A DNA stretch of 45,100 bases. Source: Kosakonia quasisacchari. GTDB taxonomy: Bacteria > Pseudomonadota > Gammaproteobacteria > Enterobacterales > Enterobacteriaceae. Below the pieces are notes generated by a model, which did not search any database, was not told where the DNA came from, and saw nothing but the letters and a program-made list of their open reading frames with translations. Below, piece by piece: positions 1-7,036 of the stretch. The translations under genes were made by a program, and so were the position numbers. Location: contig NZ_SJOP01000028.1 of assembly GCF_004331415.1 (NCBI RefSeq), forward strand, positions 1 to 45,100, read 5' to 3'. Numbering within the stretch: the first letter of the stretch is position 1; each line of letters starts with the position of its first letter.

Positions 1-2
1 GA

Positions 3-137
3 GATTACCTCGGAAAGCGTCTGGTAAACCGTCAAACACACCTTTCCCGATTCATTGCCTTTTGTCTGCATATCCCCTTTAAGTTGCCCTGGGCAATTTT
101 AACCCTCTTTACTCTCGTCTACCTCTTCACCCATTAA
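3..137 (+). CDS. Possible 3' end of an upstream phage gene (partial)
   Basis: One forward frame is open from the window edge to a TAA at 135-137, giving about 44 hydrophobic residues ending LVYLFTH. The stop lies 10 bases before the next start codon, the spacing expected in a phage operon. An open frame of this length occurs by chance fairly often, no family is recognisable and the composition is unusual, so this may be non-coding. A short GC stem with a TTTT tail at 84-100 overlaps it, which argues against coding. Confidence 0.2.
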   Translation, partial: DYLGKRLVNRQTHLSRFIAFCLHIPFKLPWAILTLFTLVYLFTH

Positions 138-147
138 AGGACCACAC

Positions 148-513
148 ATGGAAGCCTATAAAAACCTTTTGGCTCAACTGGCACAGGCCAATGCCGCCCA
201 GCAGGCACAGGAGCAGCAATCCTCCGCTCGGACCCTTGTAAACAAATCAGCCGCCGCAGTTGCGGATCTGGAAGCCCTGATTAACAAATTCAACGATGTG
301 ATGGGGGAGAGCCTCCCAACGTCAGCAGACAGCGCCCAGAAGGGCCAAACCATCAAGAGCCGGGGCATTGCTCTGTGTCATAAAAACCAGGGCTACAGCG
401 CCAACGGTCGCTCTGTATCACTGCTAACTAAATCAGTCAATGGTCTGAGACAAGTCGAGATTAACAAGGCTTCCCGCCCGCTAATGGCTACCCAACTGGA
501 AGGGGGTAAATAA
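148..513 (+). CDS. Small phage protein upstream of tape measure
   Basis: A 121-residue protein preceded by an AAAGGA ribosome site. The first 55 residues are rich in Ala, Gln and Leu and look helical, possibly coiled-coil. The C-terminal half is basic and polar. Its TAA shares one base with the ATG of the tape-measure gene (TAATG), so the two are probably translationally coupled. By position it could be a tail assembly chaperone or other tail accessory protein, but I do not recognise the family and do not assign a function. No frameshift partner is apparent. Confidence 0.7.
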   Translation: MEAYKNLLAQLAQANAAQQAQEQQSSARTLVNKSAAAVADLEALINKFNDVMGESLPTSADSAQKGQTIKSRGIALCHKNQGYSANGRSVSLLTKSVNGLRQVEINKASRPLMATQLEGGK

Positions 514-2654
514 TGGCATCTGGAAATGTTGTGGTCACCAGGACCACGAACCGCACGACATTTGAGGTTGATAAGAACTCATATTCCCGAGTTGTTAACC
601 AAATCAAGCAAGTGGGCAAGGAGTGGGAAAAGGTTTCTAACAAAATGAAGCCGCTTAAAATGCCATTCCAGGAAAACGCCTACACCAAAGTACGCCGCAA
701 ACAGCAGGACGATGCAGCCCGTGCAGCCATCACCCAGGCAAAGGAAGAGGCCAAAGCAGCCGCCGCAGCGGCAAAAGTGAAAGCCGCAGCAGAGCGCAAA
801 CTGGCAACCATCCGGGCCAAAGGGATCCGGTTTAGCACCGCAGCGGCTAACGCCAACGTGACCCCGGCACAACGTGCTGGACACCTTCAGGAGTTTGCAC
901 AGCTTACTAAAGAGTATCATCGGGGCGGCCTTGCCCTTTCCGAGTACAACGCAAGGGTGAGCAAACTTCAGCAAAACATGCGCCAGCAAGGCAAAGTTGG
1001 GATGCGTGGCTATTCAATCCCTGTAACCGCCAAAGTCAATAAACTCGATACTAGCATGATCGAGGGTGCGGGCGGGGCGATCACCATTGCGGCAACTGTG
1101 GCTCTGTCCGGTAAGATTATGGAAACAGGGCAGGACTTTGAATCCGCTATGTCGGGTCTGACAGCGATCACCGGTTCCACAGATAAAGCCGCGAAAGAAT
1201 TTGATTATCTCCGCGATCAGTCCAACCGCTTGGGTTTGGATTTGCTTAAAACATCCAAGGATTACACACAGTTTGCCGCCTCAGTTGGTGACAAGTTGCC
1301 ACGTGATCAAATGCGATCCATCTTTGAGGGTGCTAGTGAATGGGGCCTTGTCACTGGTGCCTCCGCAGATGAGCAAAGCAGGGCAATGAAATCGCTTCAG
1401 CAGATGATGGGTAAAGGCCAGATCATGTCTGAGGAATTGAAGGGCCAGCTTGCTGAGGCTCTCCCCGGCGCTGTGGGTCTGTTCGTCAAGGCTCTCAACC
1501 AGATGAAAGGCGTTACCAACCTGACAGAAAAAGACCTGTTTGACCTGATGCAACAGGGCAAGCTGTTCTCCAAGGACATTCTCCCTTATGTGGCTAAGCA
1601 GATGAAAGCCGCAGCGCGGGCAGGTGGGGCACTTGATAAGGCGGTTAACTCCAACCGTGCAGCGTGGCAGCGTCTACAGACCTCGGTCCAGAATGCAATG
1701 AACATATTCTTCACTTCGGGTTTCGGTAACTCATTGACCACCATGTTTAACTCTATTTCTGCCGCTATCGATGGATCCGGTGATACGCTGGAATTCTTCG
1801 GACATATCGCGGGGCAGATTGTAGAGGGTGCAACTGATGCATTCTTAGAGCTTCACGATACCGTTGTTTTGGTTGCCCGGATCATTGAGTTTTACGCCAG
1901 CAAGATGGGTATCTCTGGTGAGCAGCTTAAAGCCTTTGGTGAAATGGCAGCTTACGCCGCAGGGGTGGCTCTGTTCGCTGGCTCTATCTGGAAGTTGGGC
2001 GGGGCCTTTAAATGGTTGTTGACCATGCTCAACCCGCTTACAAAGCTGTTGGGGGTCATGAAAGGGATCGCCGCTATTGGTGGCATTGAAGCCGCTACAA
2101 CTGGCGGATCTGGTGGGGAAGGTAAAGACAAGCCAAACAAACCGGGCCGGGGTCCGAAAGTTGGCAAGGTAGGCGGAGCGGCGGCTCTCTCCGGCGGTCC
2201 TGTTGGCTGGGGCATTGCGATCGGTTCGGTAGGTGGGGATTATGCCTGGGATAAAGTCATGGACGCTAACGACGCCATGTATGGGCAGGACACCACAGCC
2301 GGAGGCAATCTGAAGAAAGATAGCCCGCTGGGTAAAATGTGGGATTTCATCCATAGCCCAGACCTCCCAACCAACCCAGACTTTGCCAAACCAGCGGACA
2401 AAACCGATGGCTGGGTAAGTTCTTACTCCAATCCGGGTTATGTTCCGCCTACACCAACGATTACGCCTCCACAACTTAAAGTTGATACGGTAGGCAATCC
2501 GCTGATGATGCCGCCAGCGTGGCTCCAGCAACCTCTTAATGTTAACGTGAATATCAAAGTTCAGGAGGGTCAACTTAAAGACCTCGTTAGATCTGAGGTG
2601 GAGAATAATCAACAATTTGCATTCAATATGCTGATGCAAGGGGGCCAGAACTAA
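513..2654 (+). CDS. Phage tail tape-measure protein
   Basis: A 713-residue protein with the layout of tape-measure proteins. Residues about 60-110 form a basic, Ala/Lys/Gln-rich helical stretch. A conserved domain at about 180-400 contains the motif FESAMSGLTAITG followed by regions on mutant-like helices typical of the family, such as MSEELKGQLAEALPGA. Hydrophobic helices lie around 475-530 and a Gly/Pro-rich linker around 545-600. Tape-measure proteins set tail length and are ejected with the DNA. 713 residues is moderate and would suggest a short or medium tail. It is the last gene of its unit, followed within 15 bases by a terminator; in most tailed phages tail-tip genes come next, and here they are missing or elsewhere. 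Confidence 0.85.
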   Translation: MASGNVVVTRTTNRTTFEVDKNSYSRVVNQIKQVGKEWEKVSNKMKPLKMPFQENAYTKVRRKQQDDAARAAITQAKEEAKAAAAAAKVKAAAERKLATIRAKGIRFSTAAANANVTPAQRAGHLQEFAQLTKEYHRGGLALSEYNARVSKLQQNMRQQGKVGMRGYSIPVTAKVNKLDTSMIEGAGGAITIAATVALSGKIMETGQDFESAMSGLTAITGSTDKAAKEFDYLRDQSNRLGLDLLKTSKDYTQFAASVGDKLPRDQMRSIFEGASEWGLVTGASADEQSRAMKSLQQMMGKGQIMSEELKGQLAEALPGAVGLFVKALNQMKGVTNLTEKDLFDLMQQGKLFSKDILPYVAKQMKAAARAGGALDKAVNSNRAAWQRLQTSVQNAMNIFFTSGFGNSLTTMFNSISAAIDGSGDTLEFFGHIAGQIVEGATDAFLELHDTVVLVARIIEFYASKMGISGEQLKAFGEMAAYAAGVALFAGSIWKLGGAFKWLLTMLNPLTKLLGVMKGIAAIGGIEAATTGGSGGEGKDKPNKPGRGPKVGKVGGAAALSGGPVGWGIAIGSVGGDYAWDKVMDANDAMYGQDTTAGGNLKKDSPLGKMWDFIHSPDLPTNPDFAKPADKTDGWVSSYSNPGYVPPTPTITPPQLKVDTVGNPLMMPPAWLQQPLNVNVNIKVQEGQLKDLVRSEVENNQQFAFNMLMQGGQN

Positions 2655-2666
2655 GGCCCATACAAG

Positions 2667-2693
2667 AAAGGCTCCCCTTGTGGGAGCCTTTTT
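2667..2693 (+). terminator. Intrinsic terminator after tape-measure gene
   Basis: A perfect 10-base-pair stem, AAAGGCTCCC pairing with GGGAGCCTTT, has a five-base loop and runs into a T tract. It starts 12 bases after the tape-measure stop and sits between convergent units. A matching A run before the stem means it may also work for the leftward genes. Confidence 0.9.
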
Positions 2694-2763
2694 GCTTTAT
2701 GTGTCTCGGTTTCATTCAGCATCTTCTTGTGGCTTAAGCCATGAAACTTTGCTTTCACCGAAA

Positions 2764-3027
2764 TCATTTGGCATCTTCTGTATCAAATGTCTTACTGACA
2801 GGGCAGTGTAAAGACTTGGTAACCGTGGTAAACGTGTAAATGCTGTTGGAGTAAATACAGACGCGCTTACCGTCCTCTGTGGTCTCTTCCTGTGGGTTGC
2901 TCATGGTAATTCGTCCTGCGTAAACCTCATTGGCGTAAAAGACCCCAATAATTACAAACGCTAGAGTGATCATTGCATTAGGGATAAATGCGCAACGTTT
3001 GAAACAGGGGAGAATCGGTCTTTTCAT
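2764..3027 (-). CDS. Small single-pass membrane or secreted protein
   Basis: An 87-residue protein of unrecognised family. A basic N-terminus precedes a hydrophobic helix at about residues 17-37, which could be a membrane anchor or an uncleaved signal sequence; YAG at the end of the helix resembles a weak signal-peptidase site. The remaining 50 residues are polar and contain two cysteines (in RVCIYS and LHCPVS) that could form a periplasmic disulfide. Its start overlaps the stop of the upstream recombinase by four bases (ATGA), so the two are cotranscribed and likely coupled. Function unknown. Confidence 0.6.
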   Translation of the reverse strand: MKRPILPCFKRCAFIPNAMITLAFVIIGVFYANEVYAGRITMSNPQEETTEDGKRVCIYSNSIYTFTTVTKSLHCPVSKTFDTEDAK

Positions 3028-3590
3028 AACAGGCCTTCTAACGAGTATTTATCGCTAAAATCATCTACTTTGCGCTGTGTAGCGCCGATGTAATGCAATG
3101 TACTGGATAACGATTTGTGTCCTAATGCCTTGCTAATAACTGCTATATCCTCCCCATTGTCATATCCGATAGTTGGTTTACTCTTCCTCATGCTGTGGGT
3201 CGAAAGATTCAGCCCCAGCTTTTCCCCGGCGTAGCTAATTTCCTCATGCAATTTGGAGCGGCTCACAGGCTTTCCCTTGCTCCTGTGGCTGTCCAACTGT
3301 AAGAGGTACACATGATCAGGGTTCGCCTCTCTCCGGGCCGCTATGATGCGTTTAGCGGTATCGGTGAGCCTCACCCGGATAGATTCACCCGTTTTCTGTT
3401 GGGACAGAACAAGGTGATCGCCTTTGATGTCGTCATAACGGATAGAGCGCAGATCCGACACCCTCAGCATTAACTCATAACCCAATAACCAGGCGTCACG
3501 GTACAGCGTCAGCCCCTTGCCCTGTTTGAGTAGCTCTGTCGCTACCGCTTTAACTTCCTGAACTGATTTACAGCCCTCTACGAAATTCAT
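3024..3590 (-). CDS. Tyrosine recombinase, catalytic domain only
   Basis: A 188-residue protein that is essentially only the catalytic domain of a phage-type tyrosine recombinase. The expected residues are present in order: Arg43 (LRVSDL), Lys66 (QQKTGE), His132 and Arg135 (THSMR), His158 (LGHKS) and the nucleophile Tyr167 (LHYIG). It lacks the separate N-terminal core-binding and arm-binding domains of typical integrases (300-400 residues) and is close in size to FimB/FimE-type recombinases. The ATG follows a strong GGAGGG ribosome site. It could invert a small DNA segment, resolve dimers or act as an accessory recombinase. It is separate from the full-length integrase at 5369-7036 and heads a two-gene unit with the membrane protein downstream. 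Confidence 0.85.
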   Translation of the reverse strand: MNFVEGCKSVQEVKAVATELLKQGKGLTLYRDAWLLGYELMLRVSDLRSIRYDDIKGDHLVLSQQKTGESIRVRLTDTAKRIIAARREANPDHVYLLQLDSHRSKGKPVSRSKLHEEISYAGEKLGLNLSTHSMRKSKPTIGYDNGEDIAVISKALGHKSLSSTLHYIGATQRKVDDFSDKYSLEGLL

Positions 3591-3695
3591 TCTGTACCCT
3601 CCAGATCCTAACTGTGATCAATTCTTGATCAAAAACAGGCACTTGTAAACGACAAAAATCATAAATTTTACGATGTGTCTTTTTAGTTAATTAAA

Positions 3696-3715
3696 TCGGG
3701 TTTAATCGCGTTTAA
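3696..3715. repeat. Short tandem direct repeat in recombinase leader
   Basis: Two adjacent ten-base units, TCGGGTTTAA and TCGCGTTTAA, differ at one position. They lie about 105 bases upstream of the small recombinase start. Repeats like these can be recombinase arm sites or regulator sites, but the assignment is only positional. Confidence 0.4.
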
Positions 3716-3946
3716 TGGCAGAGTAATGACCCGGCAGGGGAGGTAAACGGGCCTTATGGGCTGTTTAAGTAGGTAAAAGATGGTTACTTAATGTACTATA
3801 ACCACAAAGCGGGTAAAGTGATCTGACTCCCCAAGCGCCTTTAAGTTACTGTATTTGTGGGAAATTAATTATTGTTTCGTAATAGTGTTGCCTGGCAAAT
3901 TTACAATTTCCCTTCAAGAAATTGCTTTAGCATTTTTTCTGTTGAT

Positions 3947-3982
3947 GAAAATCAATATCATTTGCAAATGGTAATCATTATC
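3947..3982. promoter_or_regulatory. Fur box with weaker adjoining copy
   Basis: Positions 3964-3982 match the 19-base Fur consensus GATAATGATAATCATTATC at 16 of 19 positions. The adjoining 3947-3965 matches at 13 of 19, giving two overlapping sites. On the reverse strand TTGATA (3984-3979) and ATGATA, 17 bases apart, could be -35 and -10 elements, so Fur binding would block transcription toward the small recombinase about 360 bases downstream. A forward promoter into the hairpin region is possible but has no good -10. Fur uses iron as corepressor, so the inferred outcome is transcription when iron is scarce. Confidence 0.6.
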
Positions 3983-3992
3983 AACACAAATC

Positions 3993-4159
3993 GGGGCGAA
4001 AGCCTTCGCCCCTCAAATGGCCTCTGTAGGCCCGCTCTCTGTATGCGCCTGTGGCGCTACCACTCTCAACCCTGTGGGTTTGTATTGCTTGCCACAAGAT
4101 AACGCGCCACAGGCGCACAGGGGAGGCGGGACGCCTCCGGGGTGGCCCGGCGGGGCCAC
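3993..4159. other. Dense array of perfect hairpins, possible structured RNA or DNA
   Basis: Six or more inverted repeats follow one another in 167 bases. They are: 3993-4012 (GGGGCGAA stem, 8 bp), 4019-4032 (GGCCT stem, 5 bp), a 14-bp perfect stem 4044-4057 with 4104-4117 enclosing two smaller hairpins (4068-4080 and 4088-4098), 4122-4138 (GGAGGCG stem, 7 bp), and 4142-4159 (GTGGCCC stem, 7 bp). No T tract follows any of them, so they are not simple terminators. The enclosed double hairpin gives a multibranch fold. Candidates are a non-coding RNA, a single-strand replication or transfer origin, or recombinase/packaging sites. No known family is recognised. Confidence 0.5.
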
Positions 4160-4259
4160 TGGTCCACACTGTAAAAAGACAGAATACTATTGTGTATTTA
4201 CTAAGTTGTTGAATCCAAAGGAATGGCCTGAAGAGGCTGATCGGTATGGGGTTGAAGTG

Positions 4260-4334
4260 TCAAGAAGTGTAAAGAACGAGTGCTGTGCAAATGATCAGTA
4301 TTGACGAGAGTAGATATTTGTGAAACATGATCAT
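4260..4334 (-). CDS. Possible 24-residue hydrophobic peptide
   Basis: A short reverse frame encodes a 24-residue peptide with two possible ATG starts (4334 and 4328). Nearly all of it is a membrane-spanning helix, including SSILIICTALVLYTS. A purine-rich GGGTGGGG lies just upstream but is not a classical ribosome site. Length and hydrophobicity resemble small membrane peptides and type I toxins, and the helix recalls the N-terminal half of Hok proteins, but the conserved Hok C-terminal half is absent. It may be a chance frame. Confidence 0.2.
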   Translation of the reverse strand: MIMFHKYLLSSILIICTALVLYTS

Positions 4335-4413
4335 GGCCCCACCCACCCCCGGATCGCCGTGCCTGGTGGATGTGTCCAAACTCGAAAGATATTTTCCCAC
4401 TAGAGAGGACAGA

Positions 4414-4441
4414 CCTATACCCTTTTATGTTCGGGCATAGG
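4414..4441. repeat. Imperfect inverted repeat
   Basis: CCTATACCC and GGGCATAGG pair at 8 of 9 positions around a ten-base loop. It lies upstream (reverse strand) of the small hydrophobic peptide and could be a regulator site or an mRNA 5' structure. No T tract follows. Confidence 0.35.
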
Positions 4442-4477
4442 ATAGGCTGGGGGAGTCTCGCCGATGACAGATAACAG

Positions 4478-4498
4478 AAAGGGCCACTGAGGCCCTTT
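4478..4498. terminator. Bidirectional-looking terminator after the effector-partner pair
   Basis: AAAGGGCC pairs perfectly with GGCCCTTT around a five-base loop, 12 bases beyond the stop of the membrane protein gene at 4511. Short T-containing runs flank both sides, and it likely ends the leftward effector-partner transcript. Confidence 0.75.
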
Positions 4499-4510
4499 GT
4501 TTATGTTTGG

Positions 4511-4771
4511 CTACTGATATTTTCGCCGTAGTTTCTGAATAATGAACATCAACAGCGCAGTAACAACGAGCATGAGTAGGAACAGCACCCATAGAAACGA
4601 TGGATCAGCTTCGCCATCAGCAAATCCTAACCCGGTGCGGTTCAGAAAATCATTACTGATTTGAGACAAATACTCGACCAGTCCGCCCAGAGGGAACAGC
4701 ACGATAAAGAATGAAGCCACAAAGCAGAGCAAACCGATCAGTATGTTAATTGTTAAATTTGCATGACGCAT
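4511..4771 (-). CDS. Small two-helix membrane protein, candidate immunity protein
   Basis: An 86-residue protein with hydrophobic helices at about residues 8-35 and 58-79. Between them is a polar loop of about 22 residues, and the C-terminus is basic (QKLRRKYQ). By the positive-inside rule the loop would lie in the periplasm. The gene overlaps the 3' end of the Tlde1-like effector gene by 26 bases, so it is made from the same transcript. Tlde1-type effectors act on periplasmic peptidoglycan precursors and are paired with an envelope immunity protein, so immunity is the natural inference. A phage-type holin role is the main alternative. I see no direct sequence similarity to a named immunity protein. 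Confidence 0.6.
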   Translation of the reverse strand: MRHANLTINILIGLLCFVASFFIVLFPLGGLVEYLSQISNDFLNRTGLGFADGEADPSFLWVLFLLMLVVTALLMFIIQKLRRKYQ

Positions 4772-5276
4772 AATCAGTCCGCCCTGTTACGTCTATACGC
4801 CCATATGCCATTAATCCTTTACCTCCTGGCACTCGAACTTTCTTACGTGCAAGTAATGAGGTTCTGACTAACTGGAAATCAGGAATGTTATAGAAAGTTA
4901 TGCATCCCCACGACTCCCCCTCACCATTTGGGCGCAACGGGTGAAGCCGGAAAGATCCTCTGTCAACGCCATTAACGAAAACGTGATCACTCATTGTGGA
5001 AGCGTTGAATAATCCAAACCACTCGTCGTGGTTTGTTCCATTCCTGAAATCCTTAACAAATCGTTCTACCTGATTGGCAATACTCCCGGACGGGGCATCA
5101 ACGATCCAGTACGTGCCGACAGGCAAAGCCGCATTCCGTATAAATGCACACTCTGCGATGTTGGTTACTGGTGCTATCCCCGAAAATACTGGAAACGTTC
5201 CGACACCGTAAACATGAAGTTTAAGCCGTCTCCCGTCTGCTGATACGTCGTTGTAATCCATCCTGCAAATCTGCAT
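4746..5276 (-). CDS. Tlde1-like (DUF2778) L,D-transpeptidase-fold effector
   Basis: A 176-residue protein matching the DUF2778/Tlde1 pattern. It has an early FSGIAP-type strand, a central LPVGTYWIVD resembling the conserved 'P-G-Y-I-D' segment, and the active-site region SFRLHP (His112) followed by ESWGCITF (Cys125). His and Cys are the catalytic pair of Tlde1, a type VI secretion effector of Salmonella that cuts or exchanges D-amino acids on tetrapeptide stems and stops growth. No signal peptide is visible, consistent with delivery by a secretion machine. No secretion genes are in the window. It overlaps a candidate immunity gene and lies between prophage recombinases. It could instead serve the phage in lysis or superinfection. 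The start at 5276 follows AGGGAG by nine bases. Confidence 0.75.
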   Translation of the reverse strand: MQICRMDYNDVSADGRRLKLHVYGVGTFPVFSGIAPVTNIAECAFIRNAALPVGTYWIVDAPSGSIANQVERFVKDFRNGTNHDEWFGLFNASTMSDHVFVNGVDRGSFRLHPLRPNGEGESWGCITFYNIPDFQLVRTSLLARKKVRVPGGKGLMAYGRIDVTGRTDYASCKFNN

Positions 5277-5368
5277 AACATAAAACTCCCTGTAGATTTG
5301 CGGGGTATGTTAACGCCGATTGAAGAAGCCAGCCAGCCTTAACCTATGATTTAGGAAAACAGGAACAT

Positions 5369-7036
5369 TCAATGAATGCAATCAATTACGGTTAGCAAAT
5401 CTTTAAGCGGCGGTGTGTGCGTATACCTGGCTGTGATACCTAATAATTGGGTTCTGCTATGACCAACAACGAATTGCACCAAGGTTGAATTTCCGACTGC
5501 GGCAATAGCATTGCTAATAAATGTATGTCGTAACGAATGAACTCGTCGCTTGAGTCCAAACTCGTTGTAATCAGGAATATCAAGCAGCCTGAGCAAGCCC
5601 ACCCAATCCTCCGTAATGGTCGTATAGTTCGGAAGATTAAATACAGAATCGGAGTCCTTCAGGCTTTCCACACAAGCCAATAGGCCCGCCTCTATAGCCC
5701 TATGGATTGGAACTTGTCGCCGGGCGTGTTCGGTTTTCCCTCCATCGATAAAGATATACCAACGCCCGGTTTCCTCATCCTTCCTAATGTGGTGCTTGCG
5801 GATCTTTTCTATCTCACCACGACGAGCACCTGTATAAACCAGGGTGAGGAAATACCATTTACGATAATCACTATCTGGTAGAGCGAAAAGATACTCTTTG
5901 ATCCGACTCAGTTCGCTGGCTGTATAGTTTCCACCCCTATTGGGTTTCACCTCATAACTAATCCCATCGGTAGGGGATTTGGTCAAAATATCCTTCTGAT
6001 CGACCAAGTACGTTTTAAACAAGGAGCGCCAAAGCTTTAAATGCTTGTGGACGTGCTCACTGGCAATCAGGTCATCCTCGGGGACATCGTAATCAATGCA
6101 CTCTACAAGACTCATTCTGGAATAAGGTAATCTTGTTCGCGTTGGTAGATTCTCCGCGACCTTGAGAGCTTCCCTTATATGTTGTTTAGATATTTTATCG
6201 ACGGGAATATCACCAACAACATGGTAGAGGATATCAAAGAAGCGCTGATTCTCGTTGGCTGTCTGTTTCCGCCACTTTTGACCTTTATCCTTTATATAGT
6301 CATACCATGCTTCCAACAGCCTTGGACCGGATGCTGGTGCAGCCTCAGTAATTGTCTCAATATTTTGCTCTACTGGCGCGGGGTTAACTGGCGGGACTGC
6401 ATTTTGTAAAGCTGACCCCATCGAATCAATGATCTGTTGGTATCGTGTCAAATCACGCGAATAGAATGCTTCATAAGCCTGTGACATAAGAGCCTGGTTC
6501 ATATCTATCTGGCTTGAGACGCGGTTAATCTGGTCAAGATCTGCATCTTTGACATCCAACTTTTTCGTTTTCAGCGCAGCGATCATCATTCGGGCTGTCA
6601 TATCGTCGCCACTGTACATCTTGTCCAAATGGTGGTTAGCGTAGCCTTGCGCTTCGTTTGCTGTATCTGGCGGCGATAAAGGCTCGCCAGTGATTTCCTT
6701 GTGATACCGTCCTAATTCTGGCAATCGTTTAGCCTCTTCAAGACCACCTCTAAGCCAGTTCAGCAGGTATTCGTCGAAATCCTTTTTTGTGGCGTCCCGG
6801 AAACCTTGCAGGCGCAGTTTGAACACTTCTACGCTCATGGTTCCATTCTGTACAAGGGGGATAAAAGGGCGAACTTGGCTCATCAGCATTTCGGCTTGTT
6901 TTAAACTGTCAGTACCGAGTGAAACTCGGATGAAACGAGTTGAATCATTTAATCTAAAATTCGTGTAGTATGTGCGCCCACGAATCATTGTGTGTGACAG
7001 CTTGTGTGACATATTGTTTGCCATGCTGTGTACCAT
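5369..7036 (-). CDS. Full-length phage-type tyrosine integrase
   Basis: A 555-residue site-specific recombinase, longer than most phage integrases. Residues about 10-50 resemble the N-terminal domain of large integrases (RGRTYYTNFRL then IRVSLGT). Residues 80-230 are a helical, variable region, 240-350 a core-binding domain and 370-550 the catalytic domain. Catalytic residues are Arg405 (TGARRGE), Lys434 (GGKTEH), His500 and Arg503 (HSLRH), His526 (VGHSR) and Tyr538 (ARYTH). All are present, so it is predicted active. It is the outermost gene of the element, about 100 bases from rluB and divergent from it, as expected for the enzyme that inserted the element here. Tandem ATGs near the 5' end (residues 1, 5, 9) leave the exact start open. 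Confidence 0.92.
   Translation of the reverse strand: MVHSMANNMSHKLSHTMIRGRTYYTNFRLNDSTRFIRVSLGTDSLKQAEMLMSQVRPFIPLVQNGTMSVEVFKLRLQGFRDATKKDFDEYLLNWLRGGLEEAKRLPELGRYHKEITGEPLSPPDTANEAQGYANHHLDKMYSGDDMTARMMIAALKTKKLDVKDADLDQINRVSSQIDMNQALMSQAYEAFYSRDLTRYQQIIDSMGSALQNAVPPVNPAPVEQNIETITEAAPASGPRLLEAWYDYIKDKGQKWRKQTANENQRFFDILYHVVGDIPVDKISKQHIREALKVAENLPTRTRLPYSRMSLVECIDYDVPEDDLIASEHVHKHLKLWRSLFKTYLVDQKDILTKSPTDGISYEVKPNRGGNYTASELSRIKEYLFALPDSDYRKWYFLTLVYTGARRGEIEKIRKHHIRKDEETGRWYIFIDGGKTEHARRQVPIHRAIEAGLLACVESLKDSDSVFNLPNYTTITEDWVGLLRLLDIPDYNEFGLKRRVHSLRHTFISNAIAAVGNSTLVQFVVGHSRTQLLGITARYTHTPPLKDLLTVIDCIH

Larger units (their letters stand above)
3591..4510. other. Gene-poor intergenic segment with regulatory-looking structure
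   Basis: About 920 bases without a convincing gene of normal size. From left to right it holds an AT-rich leader of the small recombinase, adjoining Fur-box-like sequences, a GC-rich run of perfect hairpins, a possible 24-residue hydrophobic peptide on the reverse strand, an imperfect inverted repeat and a terminator. Base composition changes abruptly, from very AT-rich before 3990 to very GC-rich at 3993-4160. The parts are listed separately. Confidence 0.7.

Noticed and set aside
1845..2639. Reverse-strand frame of 264 residues opposite the tape-measure gene
   Set aside because: Fully antisense to a clear phage gene, with no ribosome site and no recognisable domain.
4142..4159. Last hairpin of the array as a terminator
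   Set aside because: No T tract follows on either strand, so simple intrinsic termination is unlikely.
4017..4304. Forward frame of 95 residues in the hairpin region
   Set aside because: The first half is simply the GC-rich hairpin block translated, with no ribosome site and odd Cys/Gly/Pro composition. The last 35 residues look more protein-like and could be a gene relic, but nothing supports expression.
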